A stretch of DNA of 64,000 bases from Derxia gummosa DSM 723 (GCF_000482785.1 NZ_AXWS01000015.1:124001-188000); one strand, 5' to 3'. Positions 37,857 through 47,911 are shown, counted from the first letter of the stretch. Notes: generated by a model from the sequence alone, not told the origin. Program-made: numbers and translations.

Positions 37857-38762
37857 ATGAGCGCCACCCAGCATGCCAGTCCGAGCGCCCACGCCGCGCC
37901 TTTGCCGCACGGCGGACCCGCGCCGCGCTACTTCGTGCCCGCGCCGTCGAAGTGGCCGCTGGTCGGATCGTGCGCGATGCTGTTCGTGGTGTTCGGCGCG
38001 GCGATGACGGTCAACGGCATCGGCCCCGGGCCGTGGTCGCTTGCGATCGGCTTCGCCATCCTCGCGTACATGCTGTTCGGCTGGTTCGGCGAGGTCATCG
38101 ACGAGTCGGAGCGCGGCAGCTACAGCGAGCATGTGGACATGTCCTTTCGCTGGAGCATGGGCTGGTTCATCTTCTCGGAGGTGATGTTCTTCAGCGCCTT
38201 CTTCGGCGCGCTGCTCTACGCGCGTGTCATCACCGTGCCCTGGCTGGCCGACGCCAATCACCAGGCCTTCCTGTGGCCCGGCTTCAGTTCGGCCTGGCCC
38301 ACCGAGGGGCCGGCCGGCACCATCGACGACTTCCAGACGATGGGCCCCTGGCCCATTCCCACGATCAACACGCTGCTGCTGCTGAGTTCGGGCGCCACCG
38401 TCACCTGGGCGCATCACGGCCTGCTTGCGGGCAAGCGCGGCCAGCTCACGCTCGGCCTCGCGCTCACGGTGCTGCTCGGCGCCGTGTTCCTGAGCTTCCA
38501 GGCCTACGAGTACCACCACGCCTACACCGAGCTGAACCTCAAGCTCAGTTCGGGCGTGTTCGGCTCGACCTTCTTCATGCTGACCGGCTTTCACGGCTTT
38601 CACGTCACGCTCGGCGTGATCATGCTGACCGTGATGCTGGTGCGTTCGATGCGCGGGCATTTCACGCCGCGCCACCACTTCGCCTTCGAGGCGACCGCCT
38701 GGTACTGGCACTTCGTGGATGTGGTGTGGCTCGGGCTCTACGTGCTCGTGTACTGGCTCTGA
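37857..38762 (+). CDS. ctaE: Cytochrome c oxidase subunit III
   Basis: A non-catalytic subunit of 301 residues with seven TM helices. Diagnostic stretches are MSFRWSMGWFIFSEVMFF, TINTLLLLSSGATVTWAHH, QAYEYHHAYTELNL and FFMLTGFHGFHVTLGVIM, ending WYWHFVDVVWLGLYVLVYWL. The ATG at 37857 has GAG upstream; a longer reading adds five residues. Confidence 0.97.
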   Translation: MSATQHASPSAHAAPLPHGGPAPRYFVPAPSKWPLVGSCAMLFVVFGAAMTVNGIGPGPWSLAIGFAILAYMLFGWFGEVIDESERGSYSEHVDMSFRWSMGWFIFSEVMFFSAFFGALLYARVITVPWLADANHQAFLWPGFSSAWPTEGPAGTIDDFQTMGPWPIPTINTLLLLSSGATVTWAHHGLLAGKRGQLTLGLALTVLLGAVFLSFQAYEYHHAYTELNLKLSSGVFGSTFFMLTGFHGFHVTLGVIMLTVMLVRSMRGHFTPRHHFAFEATAWYWHFVDVVWLGLYVLVYWL

Positions 38763-38978
38763 TCAGCCGCCCATGCGTCTGAACGCCACGCCGTGCGCCT
38801 CGATCCAGCCGAGCCTCCAGGCCAGCAGGATGAACAGGAACAGCGCGATCGAGAGGCCGATGCGCAGCGTGAGCGCGCGCGCCGTGCGGGCGCTGTCGCG
38901 ACTCTTGAGCAGGAAGAACAGCGCCGAGAACAGGCTGGCGACGATCACGGCGAAGGCAAGGGCGACGAGCAGCTTCAT
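38763..38978 (-). CDS. Twin-TM protein (DUF2909-like)
   Basis: A 71-residue protein with two TM helices (about residues 4-23 and 38-57) joined by a basic loop (KSRDSARTARALTLR). It is encoded antisense within the oxidase operon between ctaE and the SURF1 gene, an arrangement seen in related bacteria. Function unknown. Its stop abuts the ctaE stop. Antisense transcription here could affect the downstream oxidase genes. Confidence 0.82.
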   Translation of the reverse strand: MKLLVALAFAVIVASLFSALFFLLKSRDSARTARALTLRIGLSIALFLFILLAWRLGWIEAHGVAFRRMGG

Positions 38979-39018
38979 GGCATTGTCCCGGTTCCGTCAG
39001 TCATCGCATTGGACCACC

Positions 39019-39885
39019 GTGGCAGTCCCCTTCAAACCCTCGTTCTGGCCGACGGTCGCGGCGCTCGGCCTTGTCGTGACAACGCTTGCACTCGGGCAAT
39101 GGCAGCTCGGCCGTGCCCACGAGAAGCGGGCGCTGTACGCCGCCGCGCAAGCGGCCGATCGCGCCGAACCCGTGAGCATCGGCGGCGCACTGGTCGAGCC
39201 CCAGGCCGTCGCCCAGCGGCACGTGAGGCTGCGCGGGCATTTCCTGCCCGAAACCACCGTCTACATCGACAACCGCATGCTCGCCGACCGCGCGGGCTTC
39301 TACGTCATCACCGCCTTCGTGCCCGCCGACGGCGGCGCGGCCACGAGCGTCAACCGCGGCTGGTGGCCGCGCGATCCGGCGCGCCGCGACCATGTGGATG
39401 CGCCTCCGCCGCCGGCCGGCGACATCGAGATCGAAGGCAAGGCCGCGCCCCAGCTCGCGAGCTACTGGAATCTCTCGGGCATGGGCGCCGACAAGGACAA
39501 GGGCATCTGGCTCAACTTCGCGCTCGACGCCTTCGCCCAGCGCACCGGCCTCGTGCTGCAACCCTTCGTCGTGCAGCAGACGACCGACACGCATGACGAG
39601 CTTGTGCGGCTGTGGGACGAGCCCGGCTCCGGCGCGGCCAAGCACTACGGCTACGCGGTGCAATGGTTCGGCCTCGCGGGCGTCGCACTCGTGATGTGGG
39701 CGCGTGCCGGACTACGGCGCGGCCGCGCGCCGGCGGCGGGCGAGGGTGGACCGATCACTGACGACACGCGAGTCGCCGCGCCGATGGGCCGGACCGAGCC
39801 GTCGGCCGATTCACTGGCCGCGTCGTCGGACGCCGAGCCGGCCCGCCCCGCCGCCGCGGCGCCCTCGCGCCATCTGCCCGACTGA
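39019..39885 (+). CDS. SURF1-family oxidase assembly protein
   Basis: Assists heme a insertion into subunit I. N-terminal TM helix with the SURF1 pattern FWPTVAALGLVVTTLALGQWQL, a central domain (VYIDNRML, SVNRGWWPRDPARR), and a second TM helix after AKHYGYAVQWFGLAG. GTG at 39019 gives 288 residues; there is a low-complexity C-tail of about 50. The 14-mer TGACAACGCTTGCA falls in its first TM helix (39077-39090). Confidence 0.88.
   Translation: MAVPFKPSFWPTVAALGLVVTTLALGQWQLGRAHEKRALYAAAQAADRAEPVSIGGALVEPQAVAQRHVRLRGHFLPETTVYIDNRMLADRAGFYVITAFVPADGGAATSVNRGWWPRDPARRDHVDAPPPPAGDIEIEGKAAPQLASYWNLSGMGADKDKGIWLNFALDAFAQRTGLVLQPFVVQQTTDTHDELVRLWDEPGSGAAKHYGYAVQWFGLAGVALVMWARAGLRRGRAPAAGEGGPITDDTRVAAPMGRTEPSADSLAASSDAEPARPAAAAPSRHLPD
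39077..39090 (+). repeat. Copy of 14-mer TGACAACGCTTGCA
   Basis: Second of three exact copies (others at 1289-1302 and 41137-41150). Here it encodes part of VTTLAL in the SURF1-like protein, using ACA, CTT and GCA, codons uncommon in this G+C-rich sequence. Confidence 0.7.
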
Positions 39886-39897
39886 ACCGGAGCCGCC

Positions 39898-40593
39898 ATG
39901 CCCGCCACGCTCGCCGTCCCGTCCCCGCGTCCGCCGCGTCGCCTGTGGCCCTTGTGGGCCGTGCTCGCGGTGAGCCTCGCGCCCCTGCTGGCGGCGCTCG
40001 CGGCCTGGAGCCTCGACTGGCCCGGCGCGCGCGGCAACTACGGCGCGCTCGTCGATCCGCCGCGTGCCTTGCCAGCGCTTGCAACGCTCGATCTCGGCGG
40101 CCGGCCGGTCGACATGCGGCAATCCGCCAGCCGCCGCGCCGAGCCGACGTCATTGTCACTCGCCGGTGGTGTGCCTCCGGCGCTCGCTGGCAATCCATCG
40201 CTGCCGCGCTCCGCGGCGCATCCGCCGCGCTGGCGCATGCTCGTCGCCGCGCCCGCCGCCTGCGACGCCGCCTGCCGCCATCACCTCTGGCTCACGCGCC
40301 AGCTGCGCGCCGGCACCGGCGAGGACCGCGTGCGCATCGAGCGCGTCTGGCTCGTGACCGACGGCGCCATGCCCGACGCGGCCCTGCTCGCCGAGCATCC
40401 CGACCTGACCGTGCTGCGCGTCGCCGACGGCGCGAGCCGCGCCGCGCTCCTGCGCTGGCTCGGCGATGGCGGCTCGGCGCCGCGCCTCCTCGATCCGCGC
40501 GACGAACTCATGCTCGCCTGGCCGGCTGCCTCCGACGGCGCGCGCATGAGGCGCGACCTCGCGCGGCTGCTCAAGGTCTCGCGCATCGGCTGA
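39898..40593 (+). CDS. Oxidase-operon membrane protein with SCO-like CxxxC
   Basis: A 231-residue protein with one N-terminal TM helix (about residues 17-38) and a periplasmic domain. The domain holds [17 protein letters not shown] (a CxxxC near residue 123) and [14 protein letters not shown], a pattern recalling the thioredoxin fold of SCO copper chaperones. The downstream metal-binding His of SCO proteins is not evident. It lies between SURF1 and ctaA, as in other Burkholderiales, so a role in copper or redox steps of oxidase assembly is likely but unproven. Confidence 0.75.
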   Translation: MPATLAVPSPRPPRRLWPLWAVLAVSLAPLLAALAAWSLDWPGARGNYGALVDPPRALPALATLDLGGRPVDMRQSASRRAEPTSLSLAGGVPPALAGNPSLPRSAAHPPRWRMLVAAPAACDAACRHHLWLTRQLRAGTGEDRVRIERVWLVTDGAMPDAALLAEHPDLTVLRVADGASRAALLRWLGDGGSAPRLLDPRDELMLAWPAASDGARMRRDLARLLKVSRIG

Positions 40594-40622
40594 CGGCCGG
40601 CATCCACAGGAACGCGCATCGC

Positions 40623-41792
40623 ATGCATCCCGCCCTCGTCCTCGCCATCGCCGTCTTCGTCGGCTGCGTGATCGTCGGCGCGCTCGTGCGCTGGCTGGAG
40701 GAGGGCGACGACCGGCGCTTCCGCCGGCTGGCGGCGCTGGCGGCGGCGCTCGCGCTCGGCGTGGTCGTGCTCGGCGCCTATGTGCGCCTGAGCGACGCCG
40801 GCCTCGGCTGCCCCGACTGGCCCGGCTGCTACGGCCATCCCACGCCGGCCCATGCGAGCGAGCACATCGCCGCCGCCGAGCAGGACGCGCCCTTCGGCCC
40901 CGTGTCGATGGCCAAGGCATGGAAGGAGATGGCGCATCGCTACCTCGCGGCGAGCCTCGGTCTGCTCATCCTCGCGCTGGCGATCGGCGCCTGGCGCAAG
41001 CGCTTGCAGGCGCCGGCGCGCGCGCGACTCGCGCTGCTGCTGCTGGGCGTGGTGCTGCTGCAAGGCGCGTTCGGCGCCTGGACGGTCACGCTGCTGCTGC
41101 GGCCCGCCATCGTCACCGGCCATCTGATCGGCGGCATGACAACGCTTGCATTGCTCGGCTGCCTCGCGCTGCTGCCGCCGGGCCGGCGCGCCGCGCCGCG
41201 CCTGCTGCCCGAGCCGCGCGGCCTGCGCTCGGTGCGCGCGGCGGCCACGCTCGCGCTCGGCGCGCTCGCGGTGCAGATCATGCTGGGCGGCTGGGTCAGC
41301 ACCAATCACGCGGCGCTCGCCTGTCCCGATCTGCCGTTGTGCCAGCGCGCCCTCGTGCCGCCGATGAACTTCGGCGATGCCTTCCATCTCATGCGGCCGC
41401 TCGGCATGGCCGCCGATGGCGAGCCGCTGCCCTTCGCCGCGCTCACGGCCATCCATTGGACGCATCGCATGTTCGCGCTGGTGGCGACCGTCGCCATCGC
41501 GCGCTGCATGCTGCGGGCGTACTTCGCGCCGGGCCTGCGCTGGCTCGCGCTCGGTCTCGGGTCGGCACTGCTTGCGCAGCTTGCCCTCGGCATCTCGAAT
41601 GTGCATTACGGCCTGCCGCTGGCGGTCGCGGTGGCGCACAACGCGGGGGCGGCCACGCTTCTGCTCGTGCTCGTCGCGATCCGGATGCGCGCAGGCCGTG
41701 CCGTCAGGTCCGTCGTCGAGGAGGTCACGCCATGCAAGCCAGCATCGCCGTCGCACGTCAGTCCGCCAGCCTGCGCCAGTACTGGGCACTGA
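40623..41792 (+). CDS. ctaA: Heme A synthase (CtaA/COX15)
   Basis: Oxidises the C8 methyl of heme O to the formyl of heme A. Eight TM helices; conserved [56 protein letters not shown], and [10 protein letters not shown] with the heme ligands. 389 residues. The reading frame continues 61 bp past the ctaB start, giving a Cys/Ser/Pro-rich tail after EEVTP that looks unlike the family. Confidence 0.94.
   Translation: MHPALVLAIAVFVGCVIVGALVRWLEEGDDRRFRRLAALAAALALGVVVLGAYVRLSDAGLGCPDWPGCYGHPTPAHASEHIAAAEQDAPFGPVSMAKAWKEMAHRYLAASLGLLILALAIGAWRKRLQAPARARLALLLLGVVLLQGAFGAWTVTLLLRPAIVTGHLIGGMTTLALLGCLALLPPGRRAAPRLLPEPRGLRSVRAAATLALGALAVQIMLGGWVSTNHAALACPDLPLCQRALVPPMNFGDAFHLMRPLGMAADGEPLPFAALTAIHWTHRMFALVATVAIARCMLRAYFAPGLRWLALGLGSALLAQLALGISNVHYGLPLAVAVAHNAGAATLLLVLVAIRMRAGRAVRSVVEEVTPCKPASPSHVSPPACASTGH
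40995..41006 (+). repeat. Perfect palindrome GCAAGCGCTTGC
   Basis: A 12-bp perfect palindrome within ctaA; the same palindrome is at 34692-34703 in ctaC. Both contain the CGCTTGC core of the 14-mer. At least nine CGCTTGCA/TGCAAGCG sites occur in the window (1259, 1295, 34691, 36567, 39083, 40076, 41000, 41143, 58932), six of them between 34.7 and 41.2 kb. Confidence 0.55.
41137..41150 (+). repeat. Copy of 14-mer TGACAACGCTTGCA
   Basis: Third exact copy, in ctaA, encoding part of MTTLALL. The codons ACA ACG CTT GCA are the same as in the SURF1 copy, although most Leu and Ala codons around them end in G or C. Confidence 0.7.
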
Positions 41793-42628
41793 CCAAGCCG
41801 CGCGTCACCCAGCTCGCGGTGTTCTGCGCCGTGATCGGAATGTTCCTCGCCACGCCCGAGCCGCCGTCATGGCGCATCGTGCTCGCCGGCTCGGCCGGCA
41901 TCTGGCTGATGGCGAGCGCGGCCTTCGCCGTCAATTGCCTGATCGAGCGCGAGGTCGATGCGCGCATGAGCCGCACGCGCCGCCGCGCCACCGCCAGCGG
42001 CGAGATCCCGCCGCAGCGCGTGCTGGCCTTCGCGGGCGCGGTCGGCGGCGCCGGCATGGCCGTGCTGCTGACCTGGGTGAACGCGCAGACCATGTGGCTG
42101 ACGTTTGCCACCTTCATCGGCTACGCGGTCGTGTACACCGTGCTGCTCAAGCCCAACACGCCGCAGAACATCGTGATCGGCGGCCTGTCGGGCGCGATGC
42201 CGCCAGCGCTCGGCTGGGTCGCGGCCACCGGCCAGCTCACGCCCGAGGCCTGGCTGCTGGTGCTCATCATCTTCGTGTGGACGCCGCCGCACTTCTGGGC
42301 GCTCGCGCTCTACCGCACCGAGGATTTCCGCAAGTCGGGTCTGCCGATGCTGCCCGTGACGCACGGCCGCGAGCTGACCGGCCTGCATGTGTTCCTGTAC
42401 ACGCTGGCGCTGGTGGCGGTCACGCTCATGCCCTTCGCCATCCGGATGAGTGGGGTGGTGTACCTTGCGTGCGCGCTGCTGCTCGGCGCGCGCTTCGTGC
42501 AACTGGCATGGCGCGTGTGGCGACGCTACAGCGACGACATCGCGCGCCGGACCTTCCGGTACTCGATCGTCTATCTCGCGCTGCTGTTCGCGGCGCTGCT
42601 CGTCGATCACTACCTCCATCTGCCATGA
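41732..42628 (+). CDS. ctaB: Protoheme IX farnesyltransferase (heme O synthase)
   Basis: UbiA-family prenyltransferase that adds farnesyl to heme b, feeding CtaA. Nine TM helices. The first Asp-rich site is the variant [18 protein letters not shown], with Glu where Asp is commoner; the second region is [24 protein letters not shown] in part. ATG at 41732 has GAGGAG 9 bp upstream and lies inside the ctaA frame. Length 298. Confidence 0.95.
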   Translation: MQASIAVARQSASLRQYWALTKPRVTQLAVFCAVIGMFLATPEPPSWRIVLAGSAGIWLMASAAFAVNCLIEREVDARMSRTRRRATASGEIPPQRVLAFAGAVGGAGMAVLLTWVNAQTMWLTFATFIGYAVVYTVLLKPNTPQNIVIGGLSGAMPPALGWVAATGQLTPEAWLLVLIIFVWTPPHFWALALYRTEDFRKSGLPMLPVTHGRELTGLHVFLYTLALVAVTLMPFAIRMSGVVYLACALLLGARFVQLAWRVWRRYSDDIARRTFRYSIVYLALLFAALLVDHYLHLP

Positions 42629-43197
42629 AGCTTGCCGCCGTCCTGCTTGCCTCCGTCATCGCCATCGCGGGCTGTTCCCGCGCTCCAGAGTTCCACGGCA
42701 CCGACATCACGGGCAGCAGCATCGGCGGCGACTTCACGCTCACCGGCCATGACGGCAAGCCGCATTCGATCGGCGAGTACAAGGGCAAGGCGGTGGTGCT
42801 GTTCTTCGGCTTCACCCACTGCCCCGATATCTGCCCGACCACGATGGCCACGCTGTCGCAGGCGATGAAGCAGCTGGGACCCGACGCCGACCGCGTGCAG
42901 GTGCTGTTCGTGTCGGTCGATCCGGAGCGCGACACGCCCGATCTGCTCGGCCATTACGTGCCGGCCTTCGACCCGCGCTTCGTCGGCCTCACGGGCACAC
43001 CCGAGCAGGTCGCCGACGTGGCCAAGCAATGGCGCGCCTTCTACCAGAAGGTGCCCGGCAGCACGCCCGACAGCTACAGCGTCGACCATTTCGCGGGCAT
43101 GTACGTGCTCGACGCCGAGGGCCGGCTGCGCCTCTTCCTGCGCGGCGAGCAGCCGCCGGCGGACATCGCGGCGGACCTGAAGAAGATCGTCGGCTGA
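42625..43197 (+). CDS. SCO1/SenC copper chaperone
   Basis: Delivers copper to the CuA centre of CtaC. Lipoprotein signal ending IAIAGC (Cys16), then a thioredoxin fold with [16 protein letters not shown], and the metal-binding His in [13 protein letters not shown]. The start overlaps the ctaB stop by four bases (ATGA). 190 residues; last gene of the oxidase operon. Confidence 0.94.
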   Translation: MKLAAVLLASVIAIAGCSRAPEFHGTDITGSSIGGDFTLTGHDGKPHSIGEYKGKAVVLFFGFTHCPDICPTTMATLSQAMKQLGPDADRVQVLFVSVDPERDTPDLLGHYVPAFDPRFVGLTGTPEQVADVAKQWRAFYQKVPGSTPDSYSVDHFAGMYVLDAEGRLRLFLRGEQPPADIAADLKKIVG

Positions 43198-43293
43198 GGC
43201 TGGCGACTTCCAGCGCAGCAAGCCCCGCGGGCGTGGCGCTGGGTATTGCGTGCGGCGTGCCGTCTGGCGCAAAGGCGCCTGTGCGCCGCTTGG

Positions 43294-44202
43294 TCAATAC
43301 AGCGACGGCTCGCCCGGCGGCCGCGTCTTGAAGCGCCGGTGCACCCAGTAGTACTGCTCCGGCATCTCGCGGATGCGCTCCTCGATGAAGGCGTTCATGC
43401 GCCGCGCGTGGGCCGGATCGTCGGGCGGCAGATCGCCCGGAAAGTTCTCCCACTCCGGATAGAGCGTCACCACATAGCCGTCGTCGGTCATGCGCGTCAC
43501 GCAGGGCACGACGGCCGCGCGCGTCATCTGCGCGAGCCGGGCGAGGCCGGTGATCGTGGCCGCCGGTACGCCCATGAAGGGCACGAATACCGAGTCGCGC
43601 GGGCCGAAGTCCATGTCGGGCAGGTAGTAGAAGGCGCGCAGGTCGCGGATCGCGCGCACGATCGCGCGCAGCCCCTCCTGGCGCGACAGCAGCAGCCCGT
43701 GACCGAAGCGCAGGCGGCCGTCGCGCACCGCCTTGTCGAACACCGGATTGCTCTGCGTGCTCATCACCGAGCACCAGTCGCGGTCGATCGACAGCACCGC
43801 CGCGCCCGCGTCGAGTCCGACGAAATGCGGACTCAGCAGGATGACGGGGCGGTCATCGGGCAGACGCTCGCGGTGCTCGATCTTCACGAGCTGGCGCAGC
43901 CGTTCGGCGCTGGCCGAGAAGGCGAAGGAGCGGTCGAGCAGGCTGCGCGCGAGCATGCGCACATGCGCCCGGCCCAGGCGCTCGCGCGCGGCGGCGTCCA
44001 GCTCGGGAAAGCAGAGTTCGAGATTGCGCAGCACGATGCGGCGGCGCGAGCCGGCCACGCGCCACAGCAGCGCGCCCAGGCCGTTGCCCAGCGCGCGCAG
44101 CAGTGGATGCGGCACGAAGCGCAGCGCGGCGATGAAGCCGACGGCCGCATGCGCGCCGGCGCGGGCGAGGGCGGAAGCGCCCCGCTTGTTGGAATCGGTC
44201 AT
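43294..44202 (-). CDS. LpxL/HtrB-family lipid A acyltransferase (second copy)
   Basis: Inner-membrane acyltransferase adding a secondary acyl chain to lipid A. It has an N-terminal membrane region, HX4D catalytic box in LLSPHFVGLDAG, and QSNPVFDKAVRDGR and YYLPDMDFGPRDSVFVPFMG (acceptor-site motifs). The C-terminus has EQYYWVHRRFKTRPPG. Length 302. It lies 25 bp after the upstream paralogue in the same operon. Chain length and position cannot be told from sequence. Confidence 0.9.
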   Translation of the reverse strand: MTDSNKRGASALARAGAHAAVGFIAALRFVPHPLLRALGNGLGALLWRVAGSRRRIVLRNLELCFPELDAAARERLGRAHVRMLARSLLDRSFAFSASAERLRQLVKIEHRERLPDDRPVILLSPHFVGLDAGAAVLSIDRDWCSVMSTQSNPVFDKAVRDGRLRFGHGLLLSRQEGLRAIVRAIRDLRAFYYLPDMDFGPRDSVFVPFMGVPAATITGLARLAQMTRAAVVPCVTRMTDDGYVVTLYPEWENFPGDLPPDDPAHARRMNAFIEERIREMPEQYYWVHRRFKTRPPGEPSLY

Positions 44203-44227
44203 GTCGCTTGAAGAAGGCGGGGCCGGC

Positions 44228-45100
44228 TCAGACCAGCCCCTCGCGATGCTTGTCGAGGCCGCCCGGAGGTTCGGGCGCGCCGGCCGGATGCTTGTAGCGG
44301 TGATAGCCCCAGAGGTACTGGTCGGGCATGCGCCGGATCAGGTCTTCGAGCGCCTTGTTCATCGCGAGCGTGAACACCTCGGGGTCGTCCGACTCGGGCG
44401 GCACGAAGCGGTGGAAGTCCACCAGATAGCGCCCGCGCAGCGCATCCAGCCTCGGCTCGGTGATGACGATGGCCGCGCCCGACATGCGCCACAGCTTGGC
44501 AGGCAGGGTGATGGTGTAGGCAGGCTTGCCGAAGAAATCGACCCAGATGCCTTCGCCACCCGACGGCGCCTGGTCGGGCAGGATCGCGACCGTCTCGCCG
44601 CGCTTGAGGGCGCGCGCCAGTTCGCGCACGCCGCCGAGCGTCGCGGGCGCCACCGTCATGCCCTCGCGCAGCCGGCCGAGCCGCAGCACTTCGTTGAGGT
44701 AAGGCTTGTGCGGCAGCCGGTACATCGCCATGAGCGGCTTGCGCGACGCGAGCAGCGAAGCCGCCGCCTCGAAGCAGCCGATGTGCGGCACGAGATAGAT
44801 GATCCCCTTGCCCTCGCGCTCGGCCTTGTCGATCACGTCGAGCGAGTTGCAGACGATGCGCCGCTTCACCTCCTCGTTCGGCCGCAGCCAGATCTTGGGA
44901 AGGATGGCGAGCGCCTGGCCAGCGGCGGCAATCGCGGCATTGCGCGTGGCCTTGGAATACAGGCCGGCCTGGCGCAGGTTGTTGCTCAGGCGCGCGCGGT
45001 AGCGGCCGCTGAAGGCCCAGGTCAGCCAGCCGCCGACGGTGCCGATCAGCGCAAGCAGGCGCAGGGGAAGCAGCGAGAACACCCGCAGCAGGGTCAGCAT
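44228..45100 (-). CDS. LpxL/HtrB-family lipid A acyltransferase (first copy)
   Basis: A 290-residue relative of the next gene: hydrophobic N-terminus (about residues 5-30), catalytic box HX4E in LVPHIGCFEAA, substrate motif MYRLPHKPYLNEVLRLGRLR, LPDQAPSGGEGIWVDFFGKP, and C-terminal QYLWGYHRYKHP. The HX4E and HX4D boxes differ between the two copies, suggesting different acyl donors or positions. It is divergent from metK, as in many Burkholderiales. Confidence 0.9.
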   Translation of the reverse strand: MLTLLRVFSLLPLRLLALIGTVGGWLTWAFSGRYRARLSNNLRQAGLYSKATRNAAIAAAGQALAILPKIWLRPNEEVKRRIVCNSLDVIDKAEREGKGIIYLVPHIGCFEAAASLLASRKPLMAMYRLPHKPYLNEVLRLGRLREGMTVAPATLGGVRELARALKRGETVAILPDQAPSGGEGIWVDFFGKPAYTITLPAKLWRMSGAAIVITEPRLDALRGRYLVDFHRFVPPESDDPEVFTLAMNKALEDLIRRMPDQYLWGYHRYKHPAGAPEPPGGLDKHREGLV

Positions 45101-45194
45101 CGGAACAGGGGGAAAGGAACGGGAATCGGAAGTGGCCGGGTTAGTCAGCGCTGTTCGCGCGACCGTCGTCCGGCGGGGGGGAGCGTCACGAACC

Positions 45195-45325
45195 TATAAT
45201 GTTCGCACGCCGAGTTAACTGGACAACTTGCGGGGCGTTCATCAAATACCGCTAAAGCGTCGCTCCGACCTGGACCCTCCCGCTTTGGCCGCCCCGCTCC
45301 TACCAAGATCCGAAGGAGCACGTAC
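45195..45325 (+). promoter_or_regulatory. metK promoter (-10) and long leader
   Basis: TATAAT at 45195-45200 is a perfect -10; the -35 region is G-rich and poor. The expected leader is about 120 nt, with AAAGCG (45255-45260) able to pair with CGCTTT farther on, and a GGAG ribosome site. I could not match it to a known SAM riboswitch class. Confidence 0.55.
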
Positions 45326-46483
<1,158 letters not shown>

Positions 46484-46597
46484 TCGGCGCCGGACGGTAG
46501 CGGGTAAAAGTCAGGGAAAATCCGTTGGTCTGATGCGGAAGGATGCTTAGGAGCGCTTGCCTGGCGCAGGCATCCTCCTCACCCGCGAGGTGTTTCC

Positions 46598-47911
46598 TTG
46601 GATCCCAAGCCGTCCTCGGGCAACTGCCCGAACACGCTGCTGGTTGGCGCGCCCCGCGTGACCGGCAGCGAGCGTTATGTCCGCCACAGTGCCGACATCT
46701 CCCTTCTGACACCCGCCGGGCGCCAGGACTTCGGCGAACTCTGGTTCGAAGCCGAAAGGCCCTGGGCCTGGGAAGCGCCCGACGCGGAGATCTTCCTGCT
46801 GGCGGTGTACCAGTGGGCGATGGCGCTCAATGCCGACGTGCGCATCGACGGCACCGTCACGCATGGACTGCTCGCCAACCTCGAAGAGTTCGGCGAGGCC
46901 TGGGTGCGCTGGATTCCCAAGACCTACAAGCGCATCCGCGTGTTCGCGCAGGCGGTGCAGGAACCTTCGCTGCCGGCGGCACCCTTCGACGCGGTGGCCG
47001 CGTTCTCGGGTGGGGTCGATGCCACCTTCACCGCGATGCGCCATGCCAAGGCCCAGGTCGGCTACCGCAGCCGCAAGCTCCAGGCCTGCGCCTTCATCCA
47101 CGGCTTCGACATCGGCCTGGATGACGAGGCCGCCTACGAGCACGCCTTCGAGGGGGCGCGTCGCACGCTCGACGACGTGAAGGTGCCCCTCGTCCGCATC
47201 CGCACCAACTTCCGCCAGCTCGTGCCCGTGAGCTGGGAAGACGCGCACGTGGCCGCGCTTGCCGCCGCGATGCACACGGTGCAGGGCGTGGCGCGCGCCG
47301 CGCTGGTCGGCAGCACCAAGGCCTATGACGAGCTGGTGATTCCCTACGGCTCGCTGCCCATCACCGATGCGCTGCTCACGAGCGAGCGCATGCAGATCAT
47401 CCACGACGGCGCGAGCCACACCCGCACGCAGAAGGTTGCCGCGATCGCCACCTGGCCGGCGGGCGCTCAGGGCCTGCGCGTGTGCTGGCAGGAAGCCTCG
47501 ATGGGCCGCAACTGCGGCAAGTGCGAGAAGTGCGTGCGCTCGATGCTCAACTTCCGGGTCAGCAACCTGCCCATCCCCGACTGCTTCGACGAGCCGCTCA
47601 AGCCGGCGCGCATCCTCAAGGCGAAGATGCGCGCCGCGCCCATCTTCAAGGAGTACTACTCGCTGTTCATGCATGGGCTGAAGCACGGCGCCTCGCCGAC
47701 CATCCTCGTGCCGATCGCGATCGTGCTTGGCTTCGCGCCGATCCGCTGGCTGTGGAGCAACGGGCTGGCCCTGCCGGGCCGTGTGATCCGCAAGCTCGGC
47801 CGCATGCGCGCAGCAAAGCGCGCGGGCGGTGCGCCGTCGGTGCCGGCGGCGATGATTCCCAAGTGCGCCAAGCCGGCGGTGTTCGAGAACACGCGCTCGC
47901 GCACGGTCTGA
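46598..47911 (+). CDS. QueC-like PP-loop ATPase family protein of unknown function
   Basis: A 437-residue protein I cannot name. An N-terminal domain (about residues 1-125) precedes a PP-loop ATP pyrophosphatase core with SGGVDAT (137-143). A zinc-site-like Cys set, Cys296, Cys306, Cys309 and Cys312 (NCGKCEKC), has the C-x9-C-x2-C-x2-C spacing of QueC. A hydrophobic stretch (about 368-390) and a basic tail end the chain. Chemistry is probably ATP-dependent adenylation of a carboxylate or amide. Start TTG at 46598 is uncertain. It lies between metK and ahcY, on the same strand, which hints at a SAM-linked role but proves nothing. Confidence 0.75.
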   Translation: MDPKPSSGNCPNTLLVGAPRVTGSERYVRHSADISLLTPAGRQDFGELWFEAERPWAWEAPDAEIFLLAVYQWAMALNADVRIDGTVTHGLLANLEEFGEAWVRWIPKTYKRIRVFAQAVQEPSLPAAPFDAVAAFSGGVDATFTAMRHAKAQVGYRSRKLQACAFIHGFDIGLDDEAAYEHAFEGARRTLDDVKVPLVRIRTNFRQLVPVSWEDAHVAALAAAMHTVQGVARAALVGSTKAYDELVIPYGSLPITDALLTSERMQIIHDGASHTRTQKVAAIATWPAGAQGLRVCWQEASMGRNCGKCEKCVRSMLNFRVSNLPIPDCFDEPLKPARILKAKMRAAPIFKEYYSLFMHGLKHGASPTILVPIAIVLGFAPIRWLWSNGLALPGRVIRKLGRMRAAKRAGGAPSVPAAMIPKCAKPAVFENTRSRTV

